Source of the DNA: Porphyrobacter sp. AAP60
GTDB lineage: Bacteria; Pseudomonadota; Alphaproteobacteria; Sphingomonadales; Sphingomonadaceae
Direction: 5' to 3'
Length of the DNA: 64,000 nucleotides
Assembly (NCBI RefSeq): GCF_001296025.1
Contig: NZ_LJHV01000023.1
Span: 228,681 to 292,680, forward strand
Shown here: positions 7,515 to 21,093 of the stretch, in pieces
How positions within the stretch are numbered: position 1 is the stretch's first letter
Layout: each line of letters begins with the position of its first letter
The notes under the pieces: generated by a model
Told to the model about the DNA's origin: nothing
What the model saw: only the letters and a program-made list of their open reading frames with translations
Database searches by the model: none
Program-made: the position numbers and the translations under genes

Positions 7515-8936
7515 TTAATCGCCGTCACCTGTCAGATTGCCAAGGCCGTAGCGGTGCAGCTTGGAATAGAGGCTCTGGCGCGACAGGCCGAGGATTTCAG
7601 CCGCCGATGCACGGTTGTCCGAAGTGTAGGACAGCGCTGCTTCGATGCACAAACGTTCAATCAAATCAGTGCTTTCGCGCACAATATCTTTCAGGCTCAT
7701 ACGCCCGACCAGCTCGGTCAACTGTTCGACCGAACGCGGCAGATCCTGCTGACCGGGGGGCAAATCGCGCAGGCGACGGCCAACGGGGCGGATGACGAAT
7801 GCGTAATAGGCATCCTCTCCGCCGGTTCTTACCGCTGACAATTCAACAGGTTCGCCCTCGATCTCGTGGCCCACTCGCAGCACCGTGGCAACATTGCGCG
7901 CCGATCCGTGCTGGTCGATCTGGCCTTCGATCAGATCGAGATCGATTCCCGGCCGCCCGATCGATTCCGACAGGTGCCGCCCGCGCAGTTGATCGACGCT
8001 AGCTGCCTGAAGAAGCTCGACAAATGCGGCATTTGCGGTGACGATTTCAAGGTTGGCATCGGCCACCACGAAGGCATCGGGCATCAGATCGACCAGTTCC
8101 AGCACCGGCGAGAAATCCGATGCCGGACGATCATTGGCCTGCACCAGACGCATCAGCAAAAACTGTCCGCGATCCTGGGTGAACCCGGCGACCGAGGTCA
8201 TGACCTCGCGCGCGCCCCTCGCGATGCGCACCCGTACCGGACTGACCGTATCGGAAACCAGTGCCGCGCCGATCACCGCCTGCATTGCTTCGTGGGAGTT
8301 TTTATCGATAAATGTCAGCAGCTTCTTGCCCGGAAGGCTGGCATTGCGCGCGCCGACGAGCATGTGTGCAGCCGGGTTAGCCTCTCGGATCCGCAGCGTG
8401 CCTGCCTCGATAATCAGAACCGGTTCGGTCGACCGTTCGAACAGCATCCGGTACCGCGCCTCAAGCTGGCGCATCCGCAGATAATCACGCTCCAGCGATT
8501 GCTGCACCTGAAGCAGGCGTTGCTGCAAGCGCCCGGCTTCGCGCAGATCGCGCCCGAAAGCGATGCGATGCTCGCCGCCATTGACGCTGAGCACGGCATA
8601 GCGGATCGGCACGTCGCCTTCGCGTGAAGGGTGGTTGACTTGCCGCCAGTGTTGCACTTCTCCGCGCCGGGCGGCGGCCAGCATCTCCATGATTTTCGGG
8701 CGACTTTCATCGGTCACCGTCTCGATCCAGTTGGTGCCGACCCAATCGGCAAAGGCCGGAAACTCGCGCGGATCGAAGGCCGCATCTAGGATGGTTCCGG
8801 TATCGTCAAGCACCAGCGTGACATCGCCGGCGACCATCGCCAGCTTCATCGCCGCATCGGCATCGAGCGTATCGAACAGCTCTGCCGCCTTCCCGAACGG
8901 GTGCTTGCCTTCAATGCTGTGTTTGCGGGTGAGCAT
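7515..8936 (-). CDS. ppsR: Photosynthesis gene repressor PpsR/CrtJ
   Basis: A 473-residue redox-responsive transcription factor that represses bch, crt and puc promoters aerobically by binding TGT-N12-ACA palindromes. An N-terminal domain is followed by a linker helix rich in Gln/Arg (about 135-160), two PAS domains (about 160-275 and 280-390) and a C-terminal Fis-type helix-turn-helix (about 425-465, ASAAEILGLSRQSLYSKLHR). The conserved HTH cysteine is present (Cys430, in ERLCIEAAL), but it is the only cysteine in the protein. No clear Shine-Dalgarno sequence precedes the ATG at 8936. It follows aerR by 14 nt, so the two are probably co-transcribed. Confidence 0.95.
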   Translation of the reverse strand: MLTRKHSIEGKHPFGKAAELFDTLDADAAMKLAMVAGDVTLVLDDTGTILDAAFDPREFPAFADWVGTNWIETVTDESRPKIMEMLAAARRGEVQHWRQVNHPSREGDVPIRYAVLSVNGGEHRIAFGRDLREAGRLQQRLLQVQQSLERDYLRMRQLEARYRMLFERSTEPVLIIEAGTLRIREANPAAHMLVGARNASLPGKKLLTFIDKNSHEAMQAVIGAALVSDTVSPVRVRIARGAREVMTSVAGFTQDRGQFLLMRLVQANDRPASDFSPVLELVDLMPDAFVVADANLEIVTANAAFVELLQAASVDQLRGRHLSESIGRPGIDLDLIEGQIDQHGSARNVATVLRVGHEIEGEPVELSAVRTGGEDAYYAFVIRPVGRRLRDLPPGQQDLPRSVEQLTELVGRMSLKDIVRESTDLIERLCIEAALSYTSDNRASAAEILGLSRQSLYSKLHRYGLGNLTGDGD

Positions 8937-8950
8937 GGGGTGCGCCGAAC

Positions 8951-9847
8951 CTATCGCAGGTTCGAACTGGCAGCAGCGGGAGACCTGATCAGACTGTTGG
9001 CAACATCAAGCGCCGTCAGGGCATCCGCTCCGGTCCCATCGGCACCGACTTCGTTAGCGATATCAGGGTTTTCGTTGATCATTCTTCCGCCAACAAGCAC
9101 GATGATGTGGGGGTTGGCAGATACGTTCCGCATCGCCTTGATGAGGTTGCCGAGCGCGGCGCTAGGGCAATCACGACCGAGGGTCAATCCTGCCAGATCA
9201 AAGGGCTGACGGGCCAGCCGATCGAGCAATTCGCGCCGTTCAGGCTTGACCAGCGCCTCGCTTTTCCAGCCGCCGCGGGCGAACACCTCGTCGATCATCA
9301 GTGTGCCGAAATTGTGGTTATCGCCGGGCATCGGCGAAAACAGCGCCGAGCGTTGCGGACAAATCGCGCCATGTTCGCTCGGCGAACGGGCTGCTATTTC
9401 GCGCATCACTTCCTGAAGGCGCCACAAACCCATTGTAACATCGAGGAAATCACACTCGTCGGTTTCCCACATCTCGCCCAGCTTGCGGGCAGCAGGCGCC
9501 AGCAGATCAAGGCAGATCGTCTCGACACTGGCGCCATTGGCGATGAAGCCGTCAACTTCTTCAAGCAGGCTGGCCGCCTCAAGCCGCAGGGGCAACAGCG
9601 CGAAGCGCGAAGCATCTTCGGGGTTAATCGGGCGCCCGCCTCTGGTCGTAGCCGCGTCACCGCCGCTGGCATGAGCCATCAGCAGGCGCGGGATAATTTC
9701 GCTTTCAATCACAAGGTTAATCGAGTCAGGCTGGTCCATCTTGGCTATCGCAGATCGCCGCCGCGCCAGCTCCAGCGGAGCAGAAATCACCCCTCGCAGC
9801 ACGGCAGAACTTGCAACAAACATGCCGGAAGCCTTGGACTCAGCCAT
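8951..9847 (-). CDS. aerR: B12-binding antirepressor AerR/PpaA
   Basis: A 298-residue protein of the PpaA/AerR family, cobalamin-dependent light/oxygen regulators that modulate PpsR/CrtJ. A helical segment (about 85-150, with MWETDECDFLDVTMGLW) precedes a B12-binding Rossmann-like domain carrying D-x-H-x-x-G as DNHNFG (residues 176-181), where His178 is the expected cobalt ligand. No BLUF or haem-binding N-terminal domain is present, so it is not an AppA. A GGGGAGGG ribosome-binding site precedes the ATG. It lies directly upstream of ppsR and divergent from bchF, the standard ppsR-ppaA-bchF arrangement. Confidence 0.92.
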   Translation of the reverse strand: MAESKASGMFVASSAVLRGVISAPLELARRRSAIAKMDQPDSINLVIESEIIPRLLMAHASGGDAATTRGGRPINPEDASRFALLPLRLEAASLLEEVDGFIANGASVETICLDLLAPAARKLGEMWETDECDFLDVTMGLWRLQEVMREIAARSPSEHGAICPQRSALFSPMPGDNHNFGTLMIDEVFARGGWKSEALVKPERRELLDRLARQPFDLAGLTLGRDCPSAALGNLIKAMRNVSANPHIIVLVGGRMINENPDIANEVGADGTGADALTALDVANSLIRSPAAASSNLR

Positions 9848-10021
9848 TCGTCAGACCCTCCCCAGGTCATGCGGACGAACCTTCCGCAGGAGGTATTGAC
9901 CGCGCAAATCCAACACGGCCACGGCTCTGATCCCGAAAAGCCTGCGACTCTCATGTACGCCTTTTTACAGGCGCGCGCAAATATCCATACCCGGGGAGCG
10001 CCATTCGTCAACCAAACTAAA

Positions 10022-10039
10022 CGTCCAATCTAGTTGACA
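10022..10039 (+). promoter_or_regulatory. PpsR/CrtJ-type operator at bchF
   Basis: On the - strand TGTCAACTAGATTGGACG (TGT-N12-ACG), one base from TGT-N12-ACA. Its last six + strand bases are the TTGACA of a good -35 element, so bound PpsR would block RNA polymerase at the bchFNBHLM-lhaA-puh operon. A weaker overlapping CGT-N12-ACG palindrome lies at 10006-10023. Confidence 0.65.
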
Positions 10040-10061
10040 CTCAAGTTGGAAAGGGTAATCT
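10034..10061 (+). promoter_or_regulatory. Sigma70-type promoter for bchF operon
   Basis: TTGACA (10034-10039), a 16-bp spacer and TAATCT (10056-10061), 32 nt before the bchF ATG. It overlaps the PpsR box, which supports both calls. Confidence 0.55.
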
Positions 10062-10092
10062 CTGATTCTGAGAGAAAAGGCTAACGCATCAC

Positions 10093-11951
<1,859 letters not shown>

Positions 11952-11954
11952 GCG

Positions 11955-13526
11955 ATGCAACTGGCAGTCTGGACTTATGAAGGCCCGCCCCACGTCGGCG
12001 CGATGCGCGTGGCAACCGCAATGGAGAAACTCCATTACGTACTGCACGCGCCGCAGGGCGACACCTACGCCGATCTGCTGTTCACTATGATCGAGCGGAG
12101 GGCAAAGCGCCCGCCCGTCACCTACACCACCTTCGAAGCGCGCGATCTGGGCAAGGATACCGCGCAAATCTTCCAGGATGCCGCGCGCGAAGCGGTTGCC
12201 CGGTTCAACCCGCAGGCGATCATCGTTGGCGCATCGTGTACGGCGGAACTGATCCAGGACGATCCGGCCGGCCTGTCCGAGGCGATGGGGCTGCCCTGCC
12301 CGGTCATCCCGCTCGAACTGCCAAGCTACCAGCGCAAGGAAAACTGGGGAGCGTCGGAAACGTTTTACCAGATCGTGCGCAATCTGGCTGACAAGTCGGT
12401 GCTGCGCGCGCCCCGCGAAGGCCGCCCTGCCCGCGTCAACATCCTTGGCCCTACCGCGCTGGGCTTTCGCCACCGCGATGATCTGGTCGAGATCCGCAAG
12501 ATTCTTGCCCTGCTGGGTGTCGAGGTCAATCTCGTCGCTCCGCTTGGCGCCACCCCGCAGGACATCACACAGATCGGCGCCGCCGATTTCAACATCGTCC
12601 TCTATCCCGAAATCGCAGATGAGGCCGCACGCTGGCTCGAAAAGACTTTCGATCAGCCAACCGTGCGGACCGTCCCTATCGGCGTAGGAGCTACCCGCTC
12701 CTTCATCGCCGACGTCGCCGAGCTGGCAGGTGCAGATCCCACGCCTGCCCTCGGCGACACCTCTTCCCGGATGCCCTGGTGGTCACGGTCGGTCGATTCG
12801 ACCTACCTGACCTCCAAGCGCGTGTTCATCTTCGGCGATGCGACCCATGCGGTTGCCGCTGCCCGGATCGCCCGCGAGGAACTGGGCTTCGAAGTCTGCG
12901 GCCTTGGCTGCTATGCCCGCGAATTCGCCCGCGAAGTCCGCGCCGAAGCCGCGCGCTGCGGTATCGAGGCGCTGATCACCGATGATCACCTCGCAGTAGA
13001 GGATGCGATCGCCGCAGCCGCGCCGGAACTGGTGCTGGGCACGCAGATGGAACGCCACATCGCCAAGCGGCTGGGCATCCCCTGCGCGGTCATCAGCGCG
13101 CCGGTGCACGTGCAGGATTTCCCCGCGCGCCACTCTCCGCAGATGGGTTTCGAAGGCGCCAACGTGATCTTCGACACCTGGGTGCACCCGCTGGTGATGG
13201 GGCTGGAAGAGCATCTGCTCACCATGTTCCGCGACGATTTCGAATTTTCCGACGAGGCAGGCGCTTCGCACCACGCAGCCCATTCACCGCGCAGGGCATC
13301 AGTGCAGGCAGACGCCGAAACGCAGGTTGCCGACATTCCGGCGCCCGCGCTCGCAGAGGCCGGCGCGACAGGCTGGACCGACGAGGCCGAGCGCGAGCTG
13401 AAGAAAATCCCCTTCTTCGTGCGCGGCAAGGCCCGCCGCAACACCGAGGCATTCGCCGCAGCGGATGGCCGCGCGCAGATCGATCTCGAAACCCTCTATG
13501 ACGCAAAGGCGCATTATGCACGGTAA
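11955..13526 (+). CDS. bchB: Light-independent protochlorophyllide reductase subunit B
   Basis: A 523-residue NifK-like subunit of DPOR. It contains Asp36 (QGDTYADLL), the unusual aspartate ligand of the NB-cluster, and the catalytic region [13 protein letters not shown]. The C-terminus carries the PCP_red helical domain (about residues 470-523, [20 protein letters not shown]). A less conserved Ala/Glu-rich linker separates it from the core. Its last 11 nt overlap bchH. Confidence 0.97.
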   Translation: MQLAVWTYEGPPHVGAMRVATAMEKLHYVLHAPQGDTYADLLFTMIERRAKRPPVTYTTFEARDLGKDTAQIFQDAAREAVARFNPQAIIVGASCTAELIQDDPAGLSEAMGLPCPVIPLELPSYQRKENWGASETFYQIVRNLADKSVLRAPREGRPARVNILGPTALGFRHRDDLVEIRKILALLGVEVNLVAPLGATPQDITQIGAADFNIVLYPEIADEAARWLEKTFDQPTVRTVPIGVGATRSFIADVAELAGADPTPALGDTSSRMPWWSRSVDSTYLTSKRVFIFGDATHAVAAARIAREELGFEVCGLGCYAREFAREVRAEAARCGIEALITDDHLAVEDAIAAAAPELVLGTQMERHIAKRLGIPCAVISAPVHVQDFPARHSPQMGFEGANVIFDTWVHPLVMGLEEHLLTMFRDDFEFSDEAGASHHAAHSPRRASVQADAETQVADIPAPALAEAGATGWTDEAERELKKIPFFVRGKARRNTEAFAAADGRAQIDLETLYDAKAHYAR

Positions 13527-16500
13527 TGTCGCCTCCGCCGCATCCGTCGATCCTTGCGCTCCCGTGCGGGTGGTCATCATCACGCTCGACAATCACCTGA
13601 AGGGCGCGGTTGACCGCGCAGACGAAGCGCTGGCACCGGAGGGGATCAACCTCAGCCTCTACGCCGCCTCCGAATGGGGCAGCGACGCGGCCGAACTGGA
13701 AAAAGCCAAGACCGCAATTGCCGAGGCCGACATTGTCATTGCGACGATGCTGTTCCTTGATGATCACATTCGCGCAATCCTGCCTGCCCTGGAAGCCCGG
13801 CGCGAAGCCTGCGATGCCATGGTCTGCCTGATGTCGGCCGGAGAGGTTGTGAAGCTTACCCGCATGGGTGGCTATCGCATGGATGCGCCTGCGAAAGGAC
13901 CGCTCGCGCTGCTGAAAAAGCTGCGCGGCAATGCGGGCAAGAATGGCAAGCCCAATTCGGGTGCGGGGCAGATGAAGATGCTGCGCCGCCTGCCCAAAAT
14001 CCTGCGCTTTATTCCCGGCGCCGCGCAAGATGTGCGCGCCTATTTCCTCACCCTGCAATACTGGCTGGCCGGATCGGACGAAAACGTGGTCGCCATGGTG
14101 CGCGCGCTGATCGATCGCTACGCTGCGGGCGAGCGCATGTATCGCCGCGGCATCACCAAGGCCGAGGCCCCGCTCGAATACCCCGAAACCGGTGTCTATC
14201 ACCCCCGCACCCAGCAACGCATGTCCGAAAGCCTACGCCTGCTGCCGCGTGAGCAGGGCAAGCACGGCACCGTCGGGCTGATCCTGCTGCGGTCTTATCT
14301 GCTGGGCCGCGACTGTGCGCATTACGACGGCGCGATTGCCGCTTTCGAAGCCGCTGGCCTCAAGGTCGTGCCGGTATTCGCCAGCGGGCTGGATGCGCGC
14401 CCGGCGATCGAACAGTTCTTCATCGGGCCGGATGGCCAGCCGACAGTGGATGCGGTGGTCAATCTGACGGGGTTCTCGCTGGTCGGCGGCCCGGCTTATA
14501 GCGACGCGCAGGCCGCGCGCGAAGTGCTGGGCAAGCTTGATCTGCCCTACCTTGCCGCCCACGCGATCGAGTTCCAGACGATTGAGGAATGGGCGCACCG
14601 GCCGCAGGGTCTGCTGCCGCTGGAATCGACCATGATGGTCGCGATGCCGGAACTCGACGGCTCGACCGTGCCGAGCGTATTTGGTGGGCGCGCAGGCATG
14701 TCCGGCGAAGGCTGCGGCGGCTGCGACCGGCGCTGTCCCCGTCCCGCCTCGCACAAGGCACGACCGATGCAGGCCTGCCCAGAACGCGCCGAAGCTCTGG
14801 CGGCTCGCGCTGTGAAACTGATCCAGCTGCGCCGCTCGGAACGCGCCGCCCGCAAGCTCGCCATCGTGGTGTTCAACTTCCCGCCCAACGCCGGGGCTAC
14901 TGGAACCGCCGCCTTTATGGGCGTGCATGAATCGCTTTACGCCACGCTGCAAAGGCTTGGCACCGATGGCTATGATGTCGAAGTGCCCGCCAACGTCGAT
15001 GCGATGCGCGACGCACTGCTGAAGGGCAACACAGACCGTTATGGCACCGATGCCAACGTCGCTCACCGCATCCCGGCGGATGACCATGTGCGGCGCGAAA
15101 AGCATCTCGCCGAAATCGAAGCAGCGTGGGGCCCTGCGCCCGGCAAACAGCTTTCGGACGGCGGCCATATCCTCATCCAGGGCGCGCATTTTGGTAATGT
15201 CTTTGTCGGTGTTCAGCCGGGCTTCGGTTATGAAGGCGATCCGATGCGGTTGCTGTTCGAAGGCAGCTTCAGCCCCACCCATGCCTTCAGCGCATTCTAC
15301 CGCTGGATCCGCGAAGATTTCGGCGCGCATGCGATCCTGCATTTCGGCACCCACGGCGCGCTTGAATTCATGCCGGGCAAGCAGGCCGGGATGTCGGGCA
15401 AGTGCTGGCCGGATCGCCTGATCGGCGACACGCCCAATTTCTACCTCTATGCCGCCAACAACCCTTCGGAAGGGATGCTGGCCAAGCGCCGTTCTGGCGC
15501 GACGCTGGTTAGCTATCTCACCCCTCCGCTGGCGCAGGCCGGGCTTTACAAGGGTCTGGTGGAACTGAAGGCAAGCGTTGATCGCTGGCGCGCGACGATC
15601 GACGATGCCGATCACGCAGCGGAGCGCGCCGATCTGGCGCAGTTGATCGCCGATCAATGCGAAGCGCTCGACATCACCTATGTCGACATCGGCGAACTGC
15701 CTGCGCGGCTTTACGAAATGGAAGCGGCGCTGATCCCGCACGGGTTACACGTCTTCGGCCAGAACCCGCAGGGTGCGGCACGCGAGGACATGCTCGATGC
15801 GATGATCGAGGCCGGCAGCCTTGATGGCCCCACCCCTGACCGCGCCTTGCTGGCCGCCAGGCTTGATTCCTCGGACGAACTTGGCGCGCTGATCCACGCT
15901 CTTGATGGCGGCTATGTCCAGCCCGCACCCGGCGGCGATGTGGTCGTGAACCCTGATGTCCTGCCCACGGGCCGCAATATCCACGGCTTCGATCCGTTCC
16001 TGATGCCCTCCGCCTACGCCTGCCGCCTTGGCAGCGAACAGGCCGAGCAATTGATCGCCCGTCATGTGAACGGCGGCGAGCCCTTCCCCGAAAGCATCGC
16101 GATGGTGCTGTGGGGCACGGACAACATGAAGTCCGAAGGCGTCCAGATCGCGCAGGCGATGACGCTGATGGGCGCCCGTCCGCGGCGTGATTCCTATGGT
16201 CGCCTGTGCGGTTCGGTGCTCATCCCGCTCGAAGAACTGGGTCGTCCGCGCATCGACGTGGTGATGACGCTTTCGGGCATTTTCCGCGATCTTCTGCCAA
16301 TGCAGACCCGGATGTTGGCCGAAGCCGCGCTGCTCGCCAGTCAGGCCGATGAAACGCCGGAAGCCAACTTCGTTCGCAAGCACACGCTCGCCCAGATGGA
16401 AAAGCACGGCTGCGATATCGAAACTGCCGCATTGCGGGTCTTCTCCAATGCCGAGGGCGCTTACGGCGCCAACGTCAACCAGATGATTGAAGGCGGTGTC

Positions 16501-17157
16501 TGGGCCGATCCCGATGAACTGGCCAATGCGTTCGAGATCAACAAGGGCTTTGCTTACGGCGTATCGGGCAAGCCGGTGCAGCAGCGCGAATTGTTGCAAA
16601 GCGCGCTCTCCACGGTCGATTTCACCTACCAGAACCTCGAAAGCGTCGAACTCGGCATCAATGATGTCGATCAATATGTTGACGGGCTTGGCGGCGTCAC
16701 CCGGTCGGTCAGCCGCGCCAAGGGGATCGATACCCCGGTCTACATCCTTGATGCCACGCGCGGCAGCACCAAGGTGCGCACACTGGGCGAACAGATCGAT
16801 CTTGAAACCCGTACCCGCACGCTGAACCCCAAGTGGTTCGAAGGGTTGCTGGAACACGGCTACGAAGGCGTCCGCCAGATCGAAGGCCATGTCACCAGCA
16901 CGCTCGGCTGGTCAGCCACCACCGGACAGGTTGCGCCGTGGGTGTACCAGAAGATTTCCGAGACCTTCGTGCTCGATGAAACAATGCGGCGGCGCCTGTC
17001 TGACCTCAATCCGAAAAGCGCAGGACGCGTTGCCAACCGCCTGCTTGAAGCCTGTGACCGCCACCTGTGGGAACCTGACGAAGCCACTCTCGCCGCCCTC
17101 CGGCTGGCGAGCGACGAACTCGAGGACCGCCTTGAAGGCGTGTTCGCGGGCGAATGA
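13516..17157 (+). CDS. bchH: Magnesium chelatase subunit H
   Basis: A 1213-residue porphyrin-binding subunit that, with BchI and BchD (not in the window), inserts Mg2+ into protoporphyrin IX, the committed step of bacteriochlorophyll synthesis. Length and the CobN/BchH family segments [20 protein letters not shown] (here [20 protein letters not shown], about residues 612-631) and [13 protein letters not shown] are clear. The ATG at 13516 (MHGNVASAA) is chosen over an upstream one at 13465 that would overlap bchB by 62 nt. It is followed by bchL after 19 nt with an AGGGATC spacer. Confidence 0.96.
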   Translation: MHGNVASAASVDPCAPVRVVIITLDNHLKGAVDRADEALAPEGINLSLYAASEWGSDAAELEKAKTAIAEADIVIATMLFLDDHIRAILPALEARREACDAMVCLMSAGEVVKLTRMGGYRMDAPAKGPLALLKKLRGNAGKNGKPNSGAGQMKMLRRLPKILRFIPGAAQDVRAYFLTLQYWLAGSDENVVAMVRALIDRYAAGERMYRRGITKAEAPLEYPETGVYHPRTQQRMSESLRLLPREQGKHGTVGLILLRSYLLGRDCAHYDGAIAAFEAAGLKVVPVFASGLDARPAIEQFFIGPDGQPTVDAVVNLTGFSLVGGPAYSDAQAAREVLGKLDLPYLAAHAIEFQTIEEWAHRPQGLLPLESTMMVAMPELDGSTVPSVFGGRAGMSGEGCGGCDRRCPRPASHKARPMQACPERAEALAARAVKLIQLRRSERAARKLAIVVFNFPPNAGATGTAAFMGVHESLYATLQRLGTDGYDVEVPANVDAMRDALLKGNTDRYGTDANVAHRIPADDHVRREKHLAEIEAAWGPAPGKQLSDGGHILIQGAHFGNVFVGVQPGFGYEGDPMRLLFEGSFSPTHAFSAFYRWIREDFGAHAILHFGTHGALEFMPGKQAGMSGKCWPDRLIGDTPNFYLYAANNPSEGMLAKRRSGATLVSYLTPPLAQAGLYKGLVELKASVDRWRATIDDADHAAERADLAQLIADQCEALDITYVDIGELPARLYEMEAALIPHGLHVFGQNPQGAAREDMLDAMIEAGSLDGPTPDRALLAARLDSSDELGALIHALDGGYVQPAPGGDVVVNPDVLPTGRNIHGFDPFLMPSAYACRLGSEQAEQLIARHVNGGEPFPESIAMVLWGTDNMKSEGVQIAQAMTLMGARPRRDSYGRLCGSVLIPLEELGRPRIDVVMTLSGIFRDLLPMQTRMLAEAALLASQADETPEANFVRKHTLAQMEKHGCDIETAALRVFSNAEGAYGANVNQMIEGGVWADPDELANAFEINKGFAYGVSGKPVQQRELLQSALSTVDFTYQNLESVELGINDVDQYVDGLGGVTRSVSRAKGIDTPVYILDATRGSTKVRTLGEQIDLETRTRTLNPKWFEGLLEHGYEGVRQIEGHVTSTLGWSATTGQVAPWVYQKISETFVLDETMRRRLSDLNPKSAGRVANRLLEACDRHLWEPDEATLAALRLASDELEDRLEGVFAGE

Positions 17158-17161
17158 TTAA

Positions 17162-18072
<911 letters not shown>

Positions 18073-18073
<1 letters not shown>

Positions 18074-18777
18074 TGGCGACACGGCTTCCATCCGAGTATG
18101 ATCACCGGCGCGAGGCGCTGGCGACTTATTTCGACAGCACTGCGCGTCAGGCGTGGATTGATCTCACCTCTGACACCAAGGTCAGCGGCATTCGCGCCAC
18201 CGTGCGGGCCGGACGCGATGCGATGCGCGGTACCCTGATGGATTGGTTGCCGACCGATCTGCGCCGCACGTCCGTACTGGATGCAGGCTGCGGCACCGGA
18301 TCGCTGGCAGTGGCCGCCGCCTGCCGCGGCGCCGAAGTTACCGGGATCGATGTGGCCGCTGGGCTGGTCGAAGTTGCCCGGGAACGCACCCCGTCCTTTA
18401 TCGGCCACGGGCGCATCCACTGGCGCAGCGGCGACATGCTCGATCCCTCGCTCGGCATCTTTGCCCACGTTGTCGCGATGGATTCGCTGATCCATTATCA
18501 GCCTGAAGATCTGGTTGATGCGCTTTCGCAGCTGGCGGCGCGCACCACCCATTCGATCCTGTTCACCTACGCCCCGCGCACCACGCTGCTGGCGACGATG
18601 CATACGATCGGAAAAGCCTTTCCCAAATCGGATCGCTCGCCCGCCATCGTGCCGGTGGCCGAGGACGACCTGCACCAGCGGCTTGCCAGTCTGCCCGGTT
18701 GGAGCATTGGGCGCACGCAGCGCATTTCGAGCGGGTTCTACAAATCGCAGGCGCTTGAACTGGTGCGCCACGGATGA
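18073..18777 (+). CDS. bchM: Magnesium protoporphyrin IX O-methyltransferase
   Basis: A 234-residue class I SAM-dependent methyltransferase that methylates the C13 propionate of Mg-protoporphyrin IX, giving the substrate of AcsF. SAM motif I is VLDAGCGTGSLAVAA (about residues 65-79), followed by VTGIDVAAGLVEVAR. Length and N-terminus (YDHRREALATYFDSTARQAW) match BchM. Overlaps bchL by one base and lhaA by four. Confidence 0.96.
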
Positions 18778-20210
18778 ACCGCCCGGTCCGCCCTCCCCAA
18801 CCGCATTGGACAGCGCTGGTTTTCCAGATGCTCCCGTTTGCGGACGCGGCGAGCGTGGACCTGCCCCTTGGCCGTCTGCTCCGGCTTGCCTTGTTTCAGG
18901 TGAGTGTGGGCATGGCCATGGTCCTGCTCAACGGCACCTTGAACCGCGTGATGGTGGTGGAACTTGGCACACCGACCTGGCTTGTCGCGCTGCTGATCGC
19001 CGTGCCGCTGCTGGTGGCGCCATTCCGCGCCCTGATCGGGCACAAGTCCGACACCCACCGTTCGGTGCTCGGCTGGCGGCGTGTTCCCTATATCTGGTTC
19101 GGCACAATGATGCAGTTCGGGGGTCTGGCGATTATGCCATTCGCGCTGCTGCTGCTGGGCAAGCCGGACGTCTTCAATATCGGCCTTGTCGGCGCAGCGG
19201 CCGCGTTTCTTTTGACCGGCACCGGCTTTCACGTCACGCAGACTGCGGGTCTCGCGTTGGCGACCGATCTTGCGCCCGAAGACAAGCGCCCTCGCGCGGT
19301 GGCCCTGCTATATGTGATGCTGCTGGTCGGCATGATGTTTGCCGCATTCGTTATCGGCGGACTGCTGATCGATTACAGCCCCACGCGGCTGGTGCAGGTT
19401 ATCCAGGGCGCAGCCGTGCTGACCATCGCCCTCAATGTCATCGCACTCTGGAAGCAGGAAGCACGCAACCCGGCGGTCACTGCGCCGGATCGTCACCGTC
19501 CCGACTTTTCGGTCTTGTGGCAGGCTTTCGTCCGTGACGGCCGCAACGCACGCCTGCTTGTTGCAATCGGCATCGGCGCTGCCGGCTTTGCGATGCAGGA
19601 TGCCCTGCTGGAACCCTATGGCGGTGAAATTCTCGGTCTGTCTGTTGGCGCGACGACCGGGCTGACCGGCGCATGGGCGCTGGGATCGCTGATCGGTTTC
19701 ATGGTTTCGGGCCGCTGCCTCGCGCGCGGCTGGGATCCGCTGCGACTGGCTGGCGCCGGTCTTGTTGTCGGGATCAACGCCTTCCTGCTGGTACTGTTTG
19801 CAGGGCCATTCGCGTCTCTGGTGATGCTCTATGCGGGCGCTTTGACAATCGGACTGGGTCTCGGCCTGTTCTCGGTCGGCACGCTGATGGAAGCGATGAA
19901 CATTGCGAAGACCGAAACCGCCGGCCTTGCGCTGGGTGCCTGGGGCGCAGTGCAGGCCAGTTGCGCTGGCGCCGGGATCGCCATTGGCGGGCTGATGCGC
20001 GACGGGGTTGCGGCGATGATCGGCAGCGGCGAAGCCGTCAGCATCGCCACCCGCGCGGCCGGTTACAGTTCTGTCTACATTCTCGAAATTGCTCTGCTGC
20101 TTGTCGGCCTGGCTGCGATTGGCCCGCTTGTCGGCCAGCAGCGCGGCCGCGATCCTGATGCCGAAGACCCACTCAGCCAGCCATTCGGGCTGAGGGAGTT
20201 CCCGACATGA
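18774..20210 (+). CDS. lhaA: LhaA, PucC-family LH1 assembly protein
   Basis: A 478-residue, 12-span MFS-fold protein needed in Rhodobacter for LH1 assembly. Family signatures are LNGTLNRVMVVELGTPTWLV, IGHKSDTHRSVLGWRRVPYIWFG and TGTGFHVTQTAGLALATDLA. The gene order bchM-lhaA-puhA is the conserved superoperon junction. It is a paralogue of the ORF428-type gene at 4936-6297 (shared LNRVMVVELG). The C-terminal tail (RGRDPDAEDPLSQPFGL) is typical of the subgroup. Confidence 0.94.
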   Translation: MNRPVRPPQPHWTALVFQMLPFADAASVDLPLGRLLRLALFQVSVGMAMVLLNGTLNRVMVVELGTPTWLVALLIAVPLLVAPFRALIGHKSDTHRSVLGWRRVPYIWFGTMMQFGGLAIMPFALLLLGKPDVFNIGLVGAAAAFLLTGTGFHVTQTAGLALATDLAPEDKRPRAVALLYVMLLVGMMFAAFVIGGLLIDYSPTRLVQVIQGAAVLTIALNVIALWKQEARNPAVTAPDRHRPDFSVLWQAFVRDGRNARLLVAIGIGAAGFAMQDALLEPYGGEILGLSVGATTGLTGAWALGSLIGFMVSGRCLARGWDPLRLAGAGLVVGINAFLLVLFAGPFASLVMLYAGALTIGLGLGLFSVGTLMEAMNIAKTETAGLALGAWGAVQASCAGAGIAIGGLMRDGVAAMIGSGEAVSIATRAAGYSSVYILEIALLLVGLAAIGPLVGQQRGRDPDAEDPLSQPFGLREFPT

Positions 20211-20283
20211 TTACCCGTGTCCGCCCGTATCGTATCCTGCCGGCTTGCGCCTCTGCCGGATTATTCCATTGGAGGAATGTGAA

Positions 20284-21093
20284 ATGAACGCCACTTACAT
20301 CGTCGGGACGTTTGACGTCGCCGAACTCGCTTTTCTGCTGTTCTTCGGTTTCTTTATTGCGCTGGTATTCTACCTTAACAAGGAAAGCCGCCGCGAGGGC
20401 TATCCGCTCGAGGAGGAGGAAACCGGCAGGATCCTCCCCGGCAGCCTGTTCGATGGCGACAAGAAGACCTTCCAGCTGCCAAACGGCCGCGGAACCTATG
20501 TGCCCGAAGATGTCGCCCGCGACGACATCAACGTGCCCGGCGCGCAGTCATTCAAGGCTGCTGGTGCTCCGTGGGTGCCGACTGGCGACCCGATGAAGGC
20601 AGGCATGGGGCCGGGAGCATTCGCCAACCGTGCAAAGTATCCCGATCTGACCTTCGATGGCCGTCCGCGCATCGTGCCGCTTGCCGATAGCCACGAATTG
20701 ATCATCTCCCCCAATGATCCGCAGTTGATCGGGTGGGATGTGATCGGCGCGGATAAGCAAGCCGTAGGCAAGGTCAGCGATATCTGGGTCGATCAGGCCG
20801 AACACCTGATCCGCTACCTCGAAATCGAAACCACCACCGGCAAAAAGGTGATGGCACCGATGATGGTGGCCGTGGTGCATGGCAACAGCCTGCTGGGCAA
20901 GATTCTGCCGACCACCAACCATGACGAACGCCAGTATGTCGAGATCGACGCGATCACCGCCGCGCAGTTCGAAGATGTCCCGGCGCTCGAAACCGCACGC
21001 ATCATAACCCGTTACGAAGAAGACCGCATCCAGGCCTATTTCGGCGGCGGGTACATGTATGCCACCCCTGAAAGGTCGGAAGCATGGATCTGA
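20284..21093 (+). CDS. puhA: Photosynthetic reaction centre H subunit
   Basis: A 269-residue protein with one N-terminal membrane helix (about residues 13-31, ELAFLLFFGFFIALVFYL) and a cytoplasmic PRC-barrel domain capping L/M and guiding protons to QB. The ATG at 20284 follows GGAGG and gives the family N-terminus; a 13-residue upstream extension is unrelated. Conserved PLADSHELIISPNDPQLIGW marks the PRC-barrel start. It overlaps puhB by 10 nt. Confidence 0.97.
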   Translation: MNATYIVGTFDVAELAFLLFFGFFIALVFYLNKESRREGYPLEEEETGRILPGSLFDGDKKTFQLPNGRGTYVPEDVARDDINVPGAQSFKAAGAPWVPTGDPMKAGMGPGAFANRAKYPDLTFDGRPRIVPLADSHELIISPNDPQLIGWDVIGADKQAVGKVSDIWVDQAEHLIRYLEIETTTGKKVMAPMMVAVVHGNSLLGKILPTTNHDERQYVEIDAITAAQFEDVPALETARIITRYEEDRIQAYFGGGYMYATPERSEAWI

